From: Parvularcula sp. BBD 1991-13
GTDB taxonomy: Bacteria > Pseudomonadota > Alphaproteobacteria > Caulobacterales > Parvularculaceae
DNA length: 64,000 nt
Direction of reading: 5' to 3'
Assembly: GCA_001657385.1 (NCBI GenBank)
Contig: LYSZ01000013.1
Location: 97,451 to 161,450 of the forward strand
Under the pieces are notes generated by a model. The model made no database searches and had not been told where the DNA came from. It saw only the letters and a list, made by a program, of their open reading frames with translations. Positions 42,055-49,963 of the stretch are shown piece after piece; within the stretch, counting starts at the first letter, position 1, and each line of letters opens with the position of its first letter. The position numbers and the translations under genes were made by a program.

Positions 42055-42156
42055 TGTCTGTACACCCTTCTGGCGTTCGTCCTTTCTGGACTTTTAAAAT
42101 ATTCTTGTAAGGATTTATGTTTAACACGGAGTAAAATATACGGGGTCGGCGACCTG

Positions 42157-42882
42157 TTATTGGTGTACTGCGGCGTTTCGGCTGGCGATGATCATGCTCG
42201 CTTCATAGGCGTTGTCCGTGCTCATATTGGCCAGGATAAGCGCGGCGTTTTCACTGTTCATTTCCGTCAGGAAGCCGGCGGCGAAGGTCGGGTTCATCTT
42301 GTCGAAGATTTCCCCGGCTTTTTGCGGTTTCATCTGTTCATACATCCGTGCAAGGAGGGCGATGTCGTTCTCCGACGCTTCGTTAGCGTAGGCGACGAGC
42401 GCTTCCAGCGCTTCGTGCGCCTCGCGCAGTGCGGCGAGCTTCTCGTCTATCCGCTTTTCAACGGCTTCGAGTACGCGCATGCGCTCCTCAAGCGCCGCCT
42501 CCTTCGCTTCCACGGCGTCGGCGCGGGCGCGAATGGCGTCGGTGAGCGATGCGTTTTCCATGGCGCGCTGGGCGGCGGAGGCCGGCGGCGTCGCCCGGAC
42601 TTTTCCAGCCGGCGCGCCCGTCTGCCGCGGGGCTGAGGCGGGCTGCGCCGTTTCCGGTTGCGCGTCGCCGGCCTGCGCGAGCGTCGTTGTGGGGGGCGCG
42701 TCCTTCGCAGCGTCCTTTTCAGCGTCACGGGCGGCGTCCGGCTTCTCGGCGGCCGCGCTTTCAGGCGCCGCCGCGGGGGGCGGGTCCTCGCGGTTCACGG
42801 CCGCGTTGGCGATGCCGAACGCGCGTCCGGCGAACGCCGCGGCGAAGAGCGCCGCGATGATCATGATCGGACTCGCTTTCAT
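42157..42882 (-). CDS. MotE-like periplasmic protein
   Basis: A 241-residue protein with a signal peptide or anchor (about residues 1-27), a Pro/Ala/Asp-rich disordered stretch (about 30-105), a coiled coil (about 115-165) and a C-terminal MgtE-N-like domain (EASENDIALLARMYEQMKPQKAGEIFDKMNPTFAAGF). This layout is that of alphaproteobacterial MotE, described in Sinorhizobium as a periplasmic chaperone for MotC. No motC is recognised nearby, although the 800-residue periplasmic protein two genes on might be its client. It overlaps the DUF6468 gene by 4 bp (ATGA). Confidence 0.8.
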   Translation of the reverse strand: MKASPIMIIAALFAAAFAGRAFGIANAAVNREDPPPAAAPESAAAEKPDAARDAEKDAAKDAPPTTTLAQAGDAQPETAQPASAPRQTGAPAGKVRATPPASAAQRAMENASLTDAIRARADAVEAKEAALEERMRVLEAVEKRIDEKLAALREAHEALEALVAYANEASENDIALLARMYEQMKPQKAGEIFDKMNPTFAAGFLTEMNSENAALILANMSTDNAYEASMIIASRNAAVHQ

Positions 42883-43475
42883 GCGGCTTCTCCCTCGATC
42901 TTGGCGCCGCCTTCGCCGTCGGATTCGCTCTCGGATTCGTCATCGAGATCGACGAATTCGATATCTTCGCCATCGAGGTCGCTTGTATCGTCCGGATTAT
43001 TGTCCAATCCTTGATCGGATAGATCGGATTTTATCTGTTCCTCGGCTTTTTCGGCGACATGGGGCGCTTTCGCCTCGGTTTCTTCAAGCGCCGTTAACAA
43101 TAGCTGGGCGGAGACGCGCGCCTCGCGAATGCGCGGGGCCATCAGGTCGACCAGGCGCTGTGCGGCCTTTTCGGACTCGTCGACGCTCTGGGCGCTGATG
43201 TCCGAAAGCTGGCGCAGCAGCTCTTCCAGTTTCTCCGTTTTCTCCGCCGCCTCGTCGATCGTCGCCTGAAGGCGTTCGGCCTGCTCGCCGGCGAGGGTTT
43301 TCGTTTCCGACATGGCGCTTTGCATGTCCTCGGCCGATTGCGACAGGGCGGCGATGCCGGAGTGAAGGCCGTCCTTGGTGCTGGTCAGGGATTTCAGCCG
43401 CGTGTTCAGAACCCAGCAGTAAAAACAGGCCGCGCCGGAGGCGGCGAGCAGAAGAAAATCAATGATCAGGGTCAT
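42879..43475 (-). CDS. DUF6468-like single-pass membrane protein
   Basis: A 198-residue protein with one N-terminal membrane helix (about residues 3-22), then a long coiled coil (about 35-100) and a strongly acidic tail (from about 150: DDTSDLDGEDIEFVDLDDESESES). The N-terminal and coiled-coil parts match the small DUF6468 family that lies beside fliL in alphaproteobacterial flagellar clusters. Function is unknown. It is encoded between fliL and motE (10 bp after fliL, 4-bp overlap with motE), implying a basal-body role. Confidence 0.7.
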   Translation of the reverse strand: MTLIIDFLLLAASGAACFYCWVLNTRLKSLTSTKDGLHSGIAALSQSAEDMQSAMSETKTLAGEQAERLQATIDEAAEKTEKLEELLRQLSDISAQSVDESEKAAQRLVDLMAPRIREARVSAQLLLTALEETEAKAPHVAEKAEEQIKSDLSDQGLDNNPDDTSDLDGEDIEFVDLDDESESESDGEGGAKIEGEAA

Positions 43476-43485
43476 GGCGGCGCTC

Positions 43486-43998
43486 CTAATTCAGCACGAA
43501 GTCGGTAATGAGGACGTCGGAAACCGCGTCCGAGGGGGCGGCGACCTGCATTCTGCGCAGCATCTGCGCGCGCAGGCGGGTCATGGCGTAGGGTTCGACG
43601 AGGTCTTTTTCGTCGACGGCGCGAAGATAGGTGTTCAGGACGTCGCGGAATCTCGGCGCAAGCTGCTCGACCGTCTTGACGTGATCCTTGGTCGTTTCGA
43701 TGCTGATCGATATTTTAAGATATTTCGACGCCGCCGTCGGACCTAGGGTGACGACCATCGGTTCGAGGTTAACGAATACGATATCTTCGTAACTTTTTGT
43801 TTTCTTTTTCGCGGGGGTTTCCGCATGGCCGGGCGCTGCAGGCGCGGACTCGCCGACCGGCGCAAGGAAGACGACGCCGGCCGCCGCGGCGCCGAGCGCA
43901 AGCGCGCTGGCCGCGCTGAGCAGCAGCGTTTTCAAGGCTGACGGCGCGGCTTCTTCGTCGTCTTCGCCTTCCAGGTCTATCTCATCGATATCGATCAT
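43486..43998 (-). CDS. fliL: Flagellar basal body-associated protein FliL (canonical)
   Basis: A 170-residue protein; ATG 43998 (MIDIDEIDLEGED) is chosen since the upstream extension is unlike the family. It has an acidic N-terminus, one membrane helix (about 24-45), a short linker, then the FliL domain: FVNLEPMVVTLGPTAASKYLKISISIETTKDHVKTVEQLAPRFRDVLNTYLRAVDEKDL and a final VLITDFVLN. FliL forms a ring around the stator. This looks closer to standard FliL than the paralogue at 35492. It starts the minus-strand operon that is divergent from fliF. Confidence 0.93.
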   Translation of the reverse strand: MIDIDEIDLEGEDDEEAAPSALKTLLLSAASALALGAAAAGVVFLAPVGESAPAAPGHAETPAKKKTKSYEDIVFVNLEPMVVTLGPTAASKYLKISISIETTKDHVKTVEQLAPRFRDVLNTYLRAVDEKDLVEPYAMTRLRAQMLRRMQVAAPSDAVSDVLITDFVLN

Positions 43999-44124
43999 TA
44001 CCCGCGCTTCTTGCTGAGAAGATCTTGTCGCTCCGTATCCGGCGCGCCGTCTTTGTAACCTCCTCTTAATGATCAAATGGTAAACGAAACCCAGTCTAGT
44101 ATGGACGGCAGGTTGGCGAAGCGT

Positions 44125-44140
44125 TTACGGACGCGTTAAC
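44125..44140 (+). promoter_or_regulatory. CtrA-like site upstream of fliF
   Basis: TTAC-N7-TTAAC matches eight of nine fixed positions of the CtrA box. It ends 13 bp before the fliF ATG, in the 155-bp divergent region shared with fliL. In Caulobacter the fliF promoter is a direct CtrA target. Here the site is unusually close to the start codon, so repression or a leaderless transcript would have to be considered. Confidence 0.4.
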
Positions 44141-44153
44141 TGTTGGTGAAAGA

Positions 44154-45689
44154 ATGCACGGGCTACTGAATGTATGGGGGGCGCTTTCCGTTCCCAAACG
44201 AATTATGCTGATCGGGGCGGTTGCGGCGACCATCGTCGTTTTTTCCATCCTTGCCCGTACGGCCTCAAATCCCAGTATGGCGCTTCTTTATAGCGGCTTG
44301 CAGCCAAGCTCCGCGGGCGAGGTGGTGACCGCGCTCGAGGGCATGAACGTCCAGACGGAGGTGCGCGGGGACTCGATCTACGTGCCGGCGCGCCGGCGCG
44401 ACTTCGTCCGCATGGCGCTGGCCCAGCGCGGCCTGCCGCAGCAGGGGCAGGCCGGGTACGAACTGCTGGAACAGTTGAACGGCTTTTCCACCACTTCGGA
44501 CATTTTCGACGTCACCTACTGGCGGGCCATGGAAGGCGAGCTGGCGCGGACCATCCTGGCGACCCCCGGCGTCAGCGCGGCGCGGGTCCACATCGCCTTC
44601 GATCGTGCAGGCGCGTTCGCGCGCAACCGGTCCGAACCCAAAGGCGTCGTCACCGTCACCATGGGCCGCGGCGCTCTCGACGTGGCCCAAGCGCACGCCA
44701 TCCGTTATCTCGTTTCATCCTCCGTGCCCGGCCTGAGCGCGGAGCAGGTCGCGGTGCTCGACGCCAATCAGGGGGTCGTCCTCAGCCCCGGCAAGCTCGA
44801 CTCCGTGCAGAGCGGGCGGAACCTCAGCGAAGAGCGCGAACGCAAGATGGAAGCGGACATCCTCAACCTGCTTGAGGCCCGGGTCGGCCCCGGCAACGCC
44901 CGCGTGCAGGTGGCGCTGGAGATCGACACCGAACGCGAGGCGATTTCGGAGATCGTCTACGATCCGGCGGGTCGCGTCGTTTCCGGCCGGGAAGTGCGCG
45001 AAACCGTGGAGAATTCTAGCGGCGCCAATGGCTCCAGCGTCACCGTCGCCAGCAATCTGCCCGAAGGGGACGCGCCGGAAGGCGGCGCGCAGTCGACGAC
45101 CGAGCGCACTCAGACCGATGAAATCGTGACCTACGACCTGTCGCAAATCCGGCGCGAGCGCGAAAAGGCCGCCGGCGCGATCAAACGGCTCAGCGTCGCC
45201 GTTCTGGTCAACCATGTCGAAACGCCGAATACGGAAGGTGCGCCGCAATTGACCCCGCGTACGGACGAAGAGCTGGCGGCGCTGCGCGAACTCGCCGTCA
45301 TGGCCGTCGGTCTCAATGAGGAACGCGGCGACACGCTGACCATCCAGTCGATGCCGTTTCAGCCGATCGCCAACACCGGCGTCGCGGTGGAGCGCGATAT
45401 GGCCGGCGAGTTCCTCGAACGGCACCTGATGTCGGTGATCCAGATCGGCGTCCTGTCCATCGTCACCCTGGTCCTCGGCCTGTTCGTGGTCCGCCCGCTT
45501 CTGTCGTCCAAGGCCGCGCCTGCGCCGATGGAGGCGATCGCGCCGCCGGAAGCGGACGGTTTCGCCGATATCGAGCCCGAGCCGCCGGTCAATCCCGTGG
45601 ACGCATTGAAGGGCCTTGCGAGCGAGCGCACCGACGACGCGGCGATGCTGCTCAAATCCTGGCTTGAGGAAGAGGAGACCGCGGCGTGA
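44154..45689 (+). CDS. fliF: Flagellar MS-ring protein FliF
   Basis: A 511-residue protein with two membrane helices (about residues 17-37 and 425-445) that bracket a periplasmic domain. The ring-building motifs LLYSGLQPSSAGEVVTALEGMNVQTEV, ARTILATPGVSAARVHIAFDR and LVSSSVPGLSAEQVAVLDANQGVVL are present. The cytoplasmic tail ends DDAAMLLKSWLEEEETAA, the FliG-binding helix. It is somewhat shorter than typical (about 540-560). It heads an operon with fliH, fliN, fliP and fliG; the fliH start overlaps by 4 bp. Confidence 0.97.
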   Translation: MHGLLNVWGALSVPKRIMLIGAVAATIVVFSILARTASNPSMALLYSGLQPSSAGEVVTALEGMNVQTEVRGDSIYVPARRRDFVRMALAQRGLPQQGQAGYELLEQLNGFSTTSDIFDVTYWRAMEGELARTILATPGVSAARVHIAFDRAGAFARNRSEPKGVVTVTMGRGALDVAQAHAIRYLVSSSVPGLSAEQVAVLDANQGVVLSPGKLDSVQSGRNLSEERERKMEADILNLLEARVGPGNARVQVALEIDTEREAISEIVYDPAGRVVSGREVRETVENSSGANGSSVTVASNLPEGDAPEGGAQSTTERTQTDEIVTYDLSQIRREREKAAGAIKRLSVAVLVNHVETPNTEGAPQLTPRTDEELAALRELAVMAVGLNEERGDTLTIQSMPFQPIANTGVAVERDMAGEFLERHLMSVIQIGVLSIVTLVLGLFVVRPLLSSKAAPAPMEAIAPPEADGFADIEPEPPVNPVDALKGLASERTDDAAMLLKSWLEEEETAA

Positions 45690-46315
45690 GCGCGCTGAAG
45701 GCTTTTCTTGAGGATTTCGAACGCCCCGGCGCGACGGCGGCCTCGAACGGTCCCGCCGCGGCGCCGGCGTCGCAGGCGGACGATGAGCCTCTGCGCCGCG
45801 CGGCCGACGACGCCTACGCTAAGGGATACGCCGCCGGCGAGGCGGCCGCGCTCGACCGGGCGCGTCTTGACCAGACGGCTCTCGACAGCGCGGCGGCGCA
45901 GCTCGGCGCCGCGCTTGACGGGCTTTCCGCCGATATCAAGGTCCAGTTCTGCGAGGCCTTGAAGGCGGCCGTCGAGAAGGTGTTTCCCCCGCTCGCCAGG
46001 ATGGGCTTCGCGGAAAGCTGCGCCGCGGCGGTGGCCGAAGCCGTGGCCGGGTCGGCCGCGCCCGGATCGCTCGAACCGCATGGCGCGCACGTGACGCTGA
46101 GAGCCTCGCCGTCCCAGGCCCGCCTCCTGGAAGACGCGTTCGCCCGCCTTGACCGCGAGCCCGCGGTCCGCGTCATTGCGGACGCCGGGCTCGCCGATCT
46201 GGAAATCAGGGCGGCGTGGGATGATGCGGGTCTCGATCTCAATTACGACGAGGCGATCCGGCAGGCGGCCGCCGCGCTCGATCACACTATCGCACAGCTT
46301 CAAGACAGGACGTAA
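45686..46315 (+). CDS. fliH: Flagellar export ATPase regulator FliH
   Basis: A 209-residue protein that starts at GTG 45686, overlapping the fliF stop by 4 bp (GTGA). Its N-terminal half is Ala-rich with a segment (DAYAKGYAAGEAAALDRARLDQTALDSAAAQL) matching the FliH/YscL coiled-coil region. The C-terminal part has ADAGLADLEIRAAWDDAGLDLNYDEAIRQAAAALDHTI. FliH binds FliI and, through its N-terminus, FliN. The N-terminal DDEPLRRAADDAYAKGY region could be that contact. Position between fliF and fliN supports the call. Confidence 0.85.
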   Translation: MSALKAFLEDFERPGATAASNGPAAAPASQADDEPLRRAADDAYAKGYAAGEAAALDRARLDQTALDSAAAQLGAALDGLSADIKVQFCEALKAAVEKVFPPLARMGFAESCAAAVAEAVAGSAAPGSLEPHGAHVTLRASPSQARLLEDAFARLDREPAVRVIADAGLADLEIRAAWDDAGLDLNYDEAIRQAAAALDHTIAQLQDRT

Positions 46316-46318
46316 TCC

Positions 46319-46702
46319 ATGACTGACACTGATAATATGCAAACGGACAATGATGCGGAAGCGAGCGACGACGTTATCATCGGCGTCGAGGAAAACGAGG
46401 ACGGCGAAGCCGCCCCAGCGCCTGCGCCGCGCGAGGCCAGCGAAGGACTGAAGCGGGCGATTTTCAATGTCCCGATCGAGGTGGTCGTCTCGGTCGGCGT
46501 CGCCCGGCCGCTGATCGGCGACCTGCTCGAAATGGGCCGCGACCACCTGATGCCGATCGACAGCAATATCGACGACCCGGTGGAGTTGCGGGTCAAAGGG
46601 CGCGTGATCGCTCGCGGCGAGTTGACGCAGGCGCCGGACGCGGAGAACCAGCTCGGCGTCAAGATCACGGAAATCGTCAACATCACGGGACTGGCCGAAT
46701 GA
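46319..46702 (+). CDS. fliN: Flagellar motor switch protein FliN
   Basis: A 127-residue protein with an acidic, disordered N-terminal ~45 residues and a C-terminal SpoA domain: FNVPIEVVVSVGVARPLIGDLLEMGRDHLMPIDSNIDDPVELRVKGRVIARGELTQAPDAENQLGVKITEIV. FliN makes the lower C ring and receives FliH-FliI complexes for export. It is encoded 3 bp after fliH and overlaps fliP by 4 bp (ATGA). Confidence 0.95.
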   Translation: MTDTDNMQTDNDAEASDDVIIGVEENEDGEAAPAPAPREASEGLKRAIFNVPIEVVVSVGVARPLIGDLLEMGRDHLMPIDSNIDDPVELRVKGRVIARGELTQAPDAENQLGVKITEIVNITGLAE

Positions 46703-47469
46703 CCGCGCGCGCGATCAAGGCCGCGCTGATCCTGACCGCGTTCGGTCTCGTCGCCGGGGTCTTCGACCTCGCCCTGGCGCAGGCGCCCGGCCTCGTTCCC
46801 CCGTCCTTCGCGCCGGGAGACGGGGCCGAGGGCGCGCTCAGCGCGCGGGTGATCCAGCTTTTCGCGCTGGTCACCGTGCTCAGTCTCGCCCCCGGCATCG
46901 CGATGATGATCACCTGTCTGCCGTTCATGGTGATCGTCTTTTCCATCCTGCGCCAGGCGATCGGCCTGCAACAATCGCCGCCGAACATGCTGATCATGAG
47001 CCTTGCGCTGTTTCTGACCTATTTCGTGATGGAGCCTGTGTTCACCGAAGCCTGGCGCGGCGGCGTGCAGCCGCTGCTTGACGGCGACCTGACCGAGGCG
47101 CAGGGGATCGAGCGGGCGCTCGCGCCGTTCCGCGCCTTCATGGAGTCGCGGGTCTCGCCGGTCGCGGTCGCCACCCTGTCGGAAGCGGCGTCGTCGCGCG
47201 TCGCCGGCCCCGCCGGCGGCGAGACGCCGCTGCCGATCCTGGTGCCGGCCTTCATGCTGTCGGAGATCCAGCGCGCCTTCGAGGTCGGTTTCGTACTCTT
47301 TTTACCTTTTCTCATCATTGATCTGATCGTCGCGTCGATCCTGATGGCGATGGGCATGATGATGGTCCCGCCGGCGATCGTCTCGCTGCCGTTCAAACTG
47401 GCGTTCTTCGTGCTTGCGAACGGATGGGTCGTGATCGCCGGCGCCGTTGTGAAGGGGTACGGATTATGA
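46699..47469 (+). CDS. fliP: Flagellar export gate protein FliP
   Basis: A 256-residue protein with a cleavable signal sequence (about residues 1-26) and four membrane segments. FliP signatures are clear: MMITCLPFMVIVFSILRQAIGLQQSPPNMLIMSLALFLTYFVM and the C-terminal FEVGFVLFLPFLIIDLIVASILMAMGMMMVPPAIVSLPFKLAFFVLANGW. FliP with FliQ and FliR builds the export gate. Its place in the fliF operon, away from fliQ and fliR, is notable. It overlaps fliG by 4 bp. Confidence 0.97.
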   Translation: MTARAIKAALILTAFGLVAGVFDLALAQAPGLVPPSFAPGDGAEGALSARVIQLFALVTVLSLAPGIAMMITCLPFMVIVFSILRQAIGLQQSPPNMLIMSLALFLTYFVMEPVFTEAWRGGVQPLLDGDLTEAQGIERALAPFRAFMESRVSPVAVATLSEAASSRVAGPAGGETPLPILVPAFMLSEIQRAFEVGFVLFLPFLIIDLIVASILMAMGMMMVPPAIVSLPFKLAFFVLANGWVVIAGAVVKGYGL

Positions 47470-48605
47470 CCGCGCTTCCGGCCGGCGCGCCGCCGCTGGC
47501 GCTTCCTGATCTTTCCGGCGACGCCGGGGCGCCGTCGCCCGCGCCTGCGGGCCTGACGGCGGCGCAAAAGGCGGCCCTGATCATCGCCGCCCTCGGGCCG
47601 GAAGCCGCCGGGCCGATCATCGAACGCATCGAGGAAAAGCACATGCGCGCCTTCGCGCGGGCCTATGCCCAATTGCAGCGGGTGCCGCATTCGGCGCTGG
47701 CCGCGGTGGCGCAGGAGTTCGTCGGCAGCCTGTCGAACGACGATGACGGCTTTATCGAGGGCGGTTTCGAGGCGACCCGCAACCTGCTTGAGAAATTCAT
47801 CGACGCGGACAACACGATGCGGGTCCTCGATGAGATTGAGGCGCCCGGCGCGCAGCCGGTCTGGGAAAAGGTCGATCGCGTCCCCGACGATGCGCTCGCC
47901 GATTACCTCGCTCAGCAGAACCCGCAGCTCGTCGCGGTCGTCCTTTCACGGATCAATGTCGAGAAAGCCTCGCGCCTGCTCGACACGATTGACGCCGATC
48001 TCGCCGGCGACCTTGTCGTGCGCCTCACCAGACCGCTCGACGTCAAGCCGCATATCCTGCGTATCCTGGAAGACACGATAGAGCGCGACCTGCTCGGGCC
48101 GATGCGTAAATCGACCGACAGCCACAGGCCCGGCGAGATGGTCGGCGCCATGATGAACAACGTGTCGTCGAAAAAGCGCGAGACCCTGCTCGGCGTTCTC
48201 GCCTCCAAGGCGCCGGACGTCATGGCCGACGTGCGCAAGTCCATGCTTACCTTCGACGATCTTGAAACGCGCGCGCCGGGCAACGCGATCCCGATGATCG
48301 TCAAGGAACTGGACCCGGAAATTTTCCTGCGGGCGCTGAAATACGGCGAGGAAAACGCGCCGTCCTGTGTCGAATTCATCTTCGCCAACATCTCCCAGCG
48401 CATGGCGCAGCAGTACCGGGAGCAGATGGAGGAGATGAAAGAGTTCTCGGCCCAGGAGGGCGAAGCGGCCCAGTCGAAGTTCATGTCGACCCTGCGCAGG
48501 CTTGCGCGGCAGGGCGAGGTCGAACTGAACGACATCAGCGAACAGATGGGAAGCGACGAAGAGGACGAGGAAGATGCTGAGGGCGCCGGGGAGGGCGAGG
48601 CGTAA
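47466..48605 (+). CDS. fliG: Flagellar motor switch protein FliG
   Basis: A 379-residue protein starting at ATG 47466, coupled to fliP by a 4-bp overlap. The N-terminal domain (LTAAQKAALIIAALGPEAAGPII) contacts FliF. The middle domain has YLAQQNPQLVAVVLSRINVEKASRLLDTID. The C-terminal charged-ridge domain has MLTFDDLETRAPGNAIPMIVKELDPEIFLRALKYGEENAPSCVEFIFANISQRMAQQYREQMEEM, the torque-generating helix. An acidic tail (SDEEDEEDAEGAGEGEA) extends past the usual end. fliG normally follows fliF directly; here it ends the operon. Confidence 0.93.
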   Translation: MTALPAGAPPLALPDLSGDAGAPSPAPAGLTAAQKAALIIAALGPEAAGPIIERIEEKHMRAFARAYAQLQRVPHSALAAVAQEFVGSLSNDDDGFIEGGFEATRNLLEKFIDADNTMRVLDEIEAPGAQPVWEKVDRVPDDALADYLAQQNPQLVAVVLSRINVEKASRLLDTIDADLAGDLVVRLTRPLDVKPHILRILEDTIERDLLGPMRKSTDSHRPGEMVGAMMNNVSSKKRETLLGVLASKAPDVMADVRKSMLTFDDLETRAPGNAIPMIVKELDPEIFLRALKYGEENAPSCVEFIFANISQRMAQQYREQMEEMKEFSAQEGEAAQSKFMSTLRRLARQGEVELNDISEQMGSDEEDEEDAEGAGEGEA

Positions 48606-48846
48606 AAGGCCGGCCTCCCGCCTCCCGTTGTTCTTTTTCTTCCGTCGTTTTTTTCCTTTCGCGGCCGGCGCCCTGAAGCGCGGGACCGCGTCTTTTTGTT
48701 TGCGCCGACGTCCCCCGGCGATATCCCGCCCGCGATCTCCGTCCTGAAAAAGATGGAACGCCCGTGTGCGGCCGATCCTTTTTAAGTGATGGAGAACGGC
48801 GCGCGGCGCCGGGCCTTTCATCGGCGCGGCAAGGCTGCTCGCGACG
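48606..48846. other. Intergenic region between convergent fliG and flgI
   Basis: This 241-bp stretch holds no supported gene. It is rich in pyrimidine runs on the plus strand (48634-48658). A short hairpin CGCGG-GA-CCGCG followed by TCTTTTT (48679-48697) is a weak candidate terminator for the fliF operon. Nothing else is recognised. Confidence 0.5.
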
Positions 48847-49956
48847 TTATTGAACCACCAGTTCGGCGTGGAGCGCGCCCGCCGCCTTGATCGATTTCAG
48901 AATGTCGATCATCTCGCGCGGGCTGACGCCGAGGGCGTTCAGCCCGTCCACGAGGTCCGCGAGGGTGACGGTTTCCTCAAGCAGGGCCACCTGTCGGTCG
49001 GCGTTGTCGTCGATCGCAATGTCCGTACGCGGCACGACGATGGTTTCGCCCCGCCGGGAAAACGGGTTGGGCTGAACGACGCCGGGTTCTTCGCGAATGC
49101 GGATGGAAAGATTGCCCTGGGCCACGGCGACGCTGGAGATCCGCACCGCCGAACCGAGAACGATGGTGCCGGAGCGCTGGTCGACGACGACGCGGGCCTT
49201 TTGCGCCGGGCTGATCTCATAATTCTCGATCGCGCTGATCATGTGGGCCGGCGACCGGAAGGCGTCGTCGACGTTCAATTGAACGGTGGCGGAATCGAGC
49301 ATGCGCGCGATGGTCTTGCCGCTGGTCGCGTTGATGACGTTCTCGATCCGCGCCGCCGTGGTGAAGTCCGGCGCGCGCAAGGAGAGGCGCATGTCCTTCA
49401 TGCCGTTGAAGTCGAAGCCGAGTTCGCGTTCGACGCGCGCGCCCCCCGGGATGACGCCGCCGGTGGGCACGCCCTCGACCACGGACGCCGCGTCGCCTTG
49501 CGCCGCAAACCCGCTGACGATGACCGGCCCTTGCGCCACGGCGTAGATCTGGCCGTCGGCGGCGTTCAGCGGCGTCATGATCAGCATGCCGCCGGTCAGG
49601 TCGCTGGCGTCGCCCACGGCGGACACCGTAACGTCGATGCGCGTTCCCGCGCTCGCGAAAGGGGGCAGGGTGGCCGTCACCAGCACCGCGGCGACGTTGC
49701 GCGGGCGGAACTCCTCGCCCTGCACGTTGACGCCGAGCCGCTCCAGCAGGCTCGACAGCGCTTCCTCCGTATAGGGGATGTTGCGCACGCCGTCGCCCGT
49801 CCCGTTGAGGCCGACGACAAGGCCGTAGCCGACAAGGTCGTTGCCGCGAACGCCCTCGATCTCGACCAGGTCTTTCAGTTTCACCGTCGCCGAAGCCGTC
49901 GCCATGGTGACGGCGAGCGAGAAAACCGTCACGATAAGGAGAATGATGAAGCGCAT
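48847..49956 (-). CDS. flgI: Flagellar P-ring protein FlgI
   Basis: A 369-residue periplasmic protein with a signal peptide (about residues 1-23, ending ASA). FlgI hallmarks are VKLKDLVEIEGVRGNDLVGYGLVVGLNGTGDG near the mature N-terminus, then PPFASAGTRIDVTVSAVGDASDLTGGML and the C-terminal TLADLVDGLNALGVSPREMIDILKSIKAAGALHAELVVQ. It polymerises into the P ring around the rod. It is the last gene of flgE-flgK-flgL-flgI and follows flgL by 7 bp. The chaperone FlgA is encoded in the flgF operon. Confidence 0.97.
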   Translation of the reverse strand: MRFIILLIVTVFSLAVTMATASATVKLKDLVEIEGVRGNDLVGYGLVVGLNGTGDGVRNIPYTEEALSSLLERLGVNVQGEEFRPRNVAAVLVTATLPPFASAGTRIDVTVSAVGDASDLTGGMLIMTPLNAADGQIYAVAQGPVIVSGFAAQGDAASVVEGVPTGGVIPGGARVERELGFDFNGMKDMRLSLRAPDFTTAARIENVINATSGKTIARMLDSATVQLNVDDAFRSPAHMISAIENYEISPAQKARVVVDQRSGTIVLGSAVRISSVAVAQGNLSIRIREEPGVVQPNPFSRRGETIVVPRTDIAIDDNADRQVALLEETVTLADLVDGLNALGVSPREMIDILKSIKAAGALHAELVVQ

Positions 49957-49963
49957 GGGAGCG

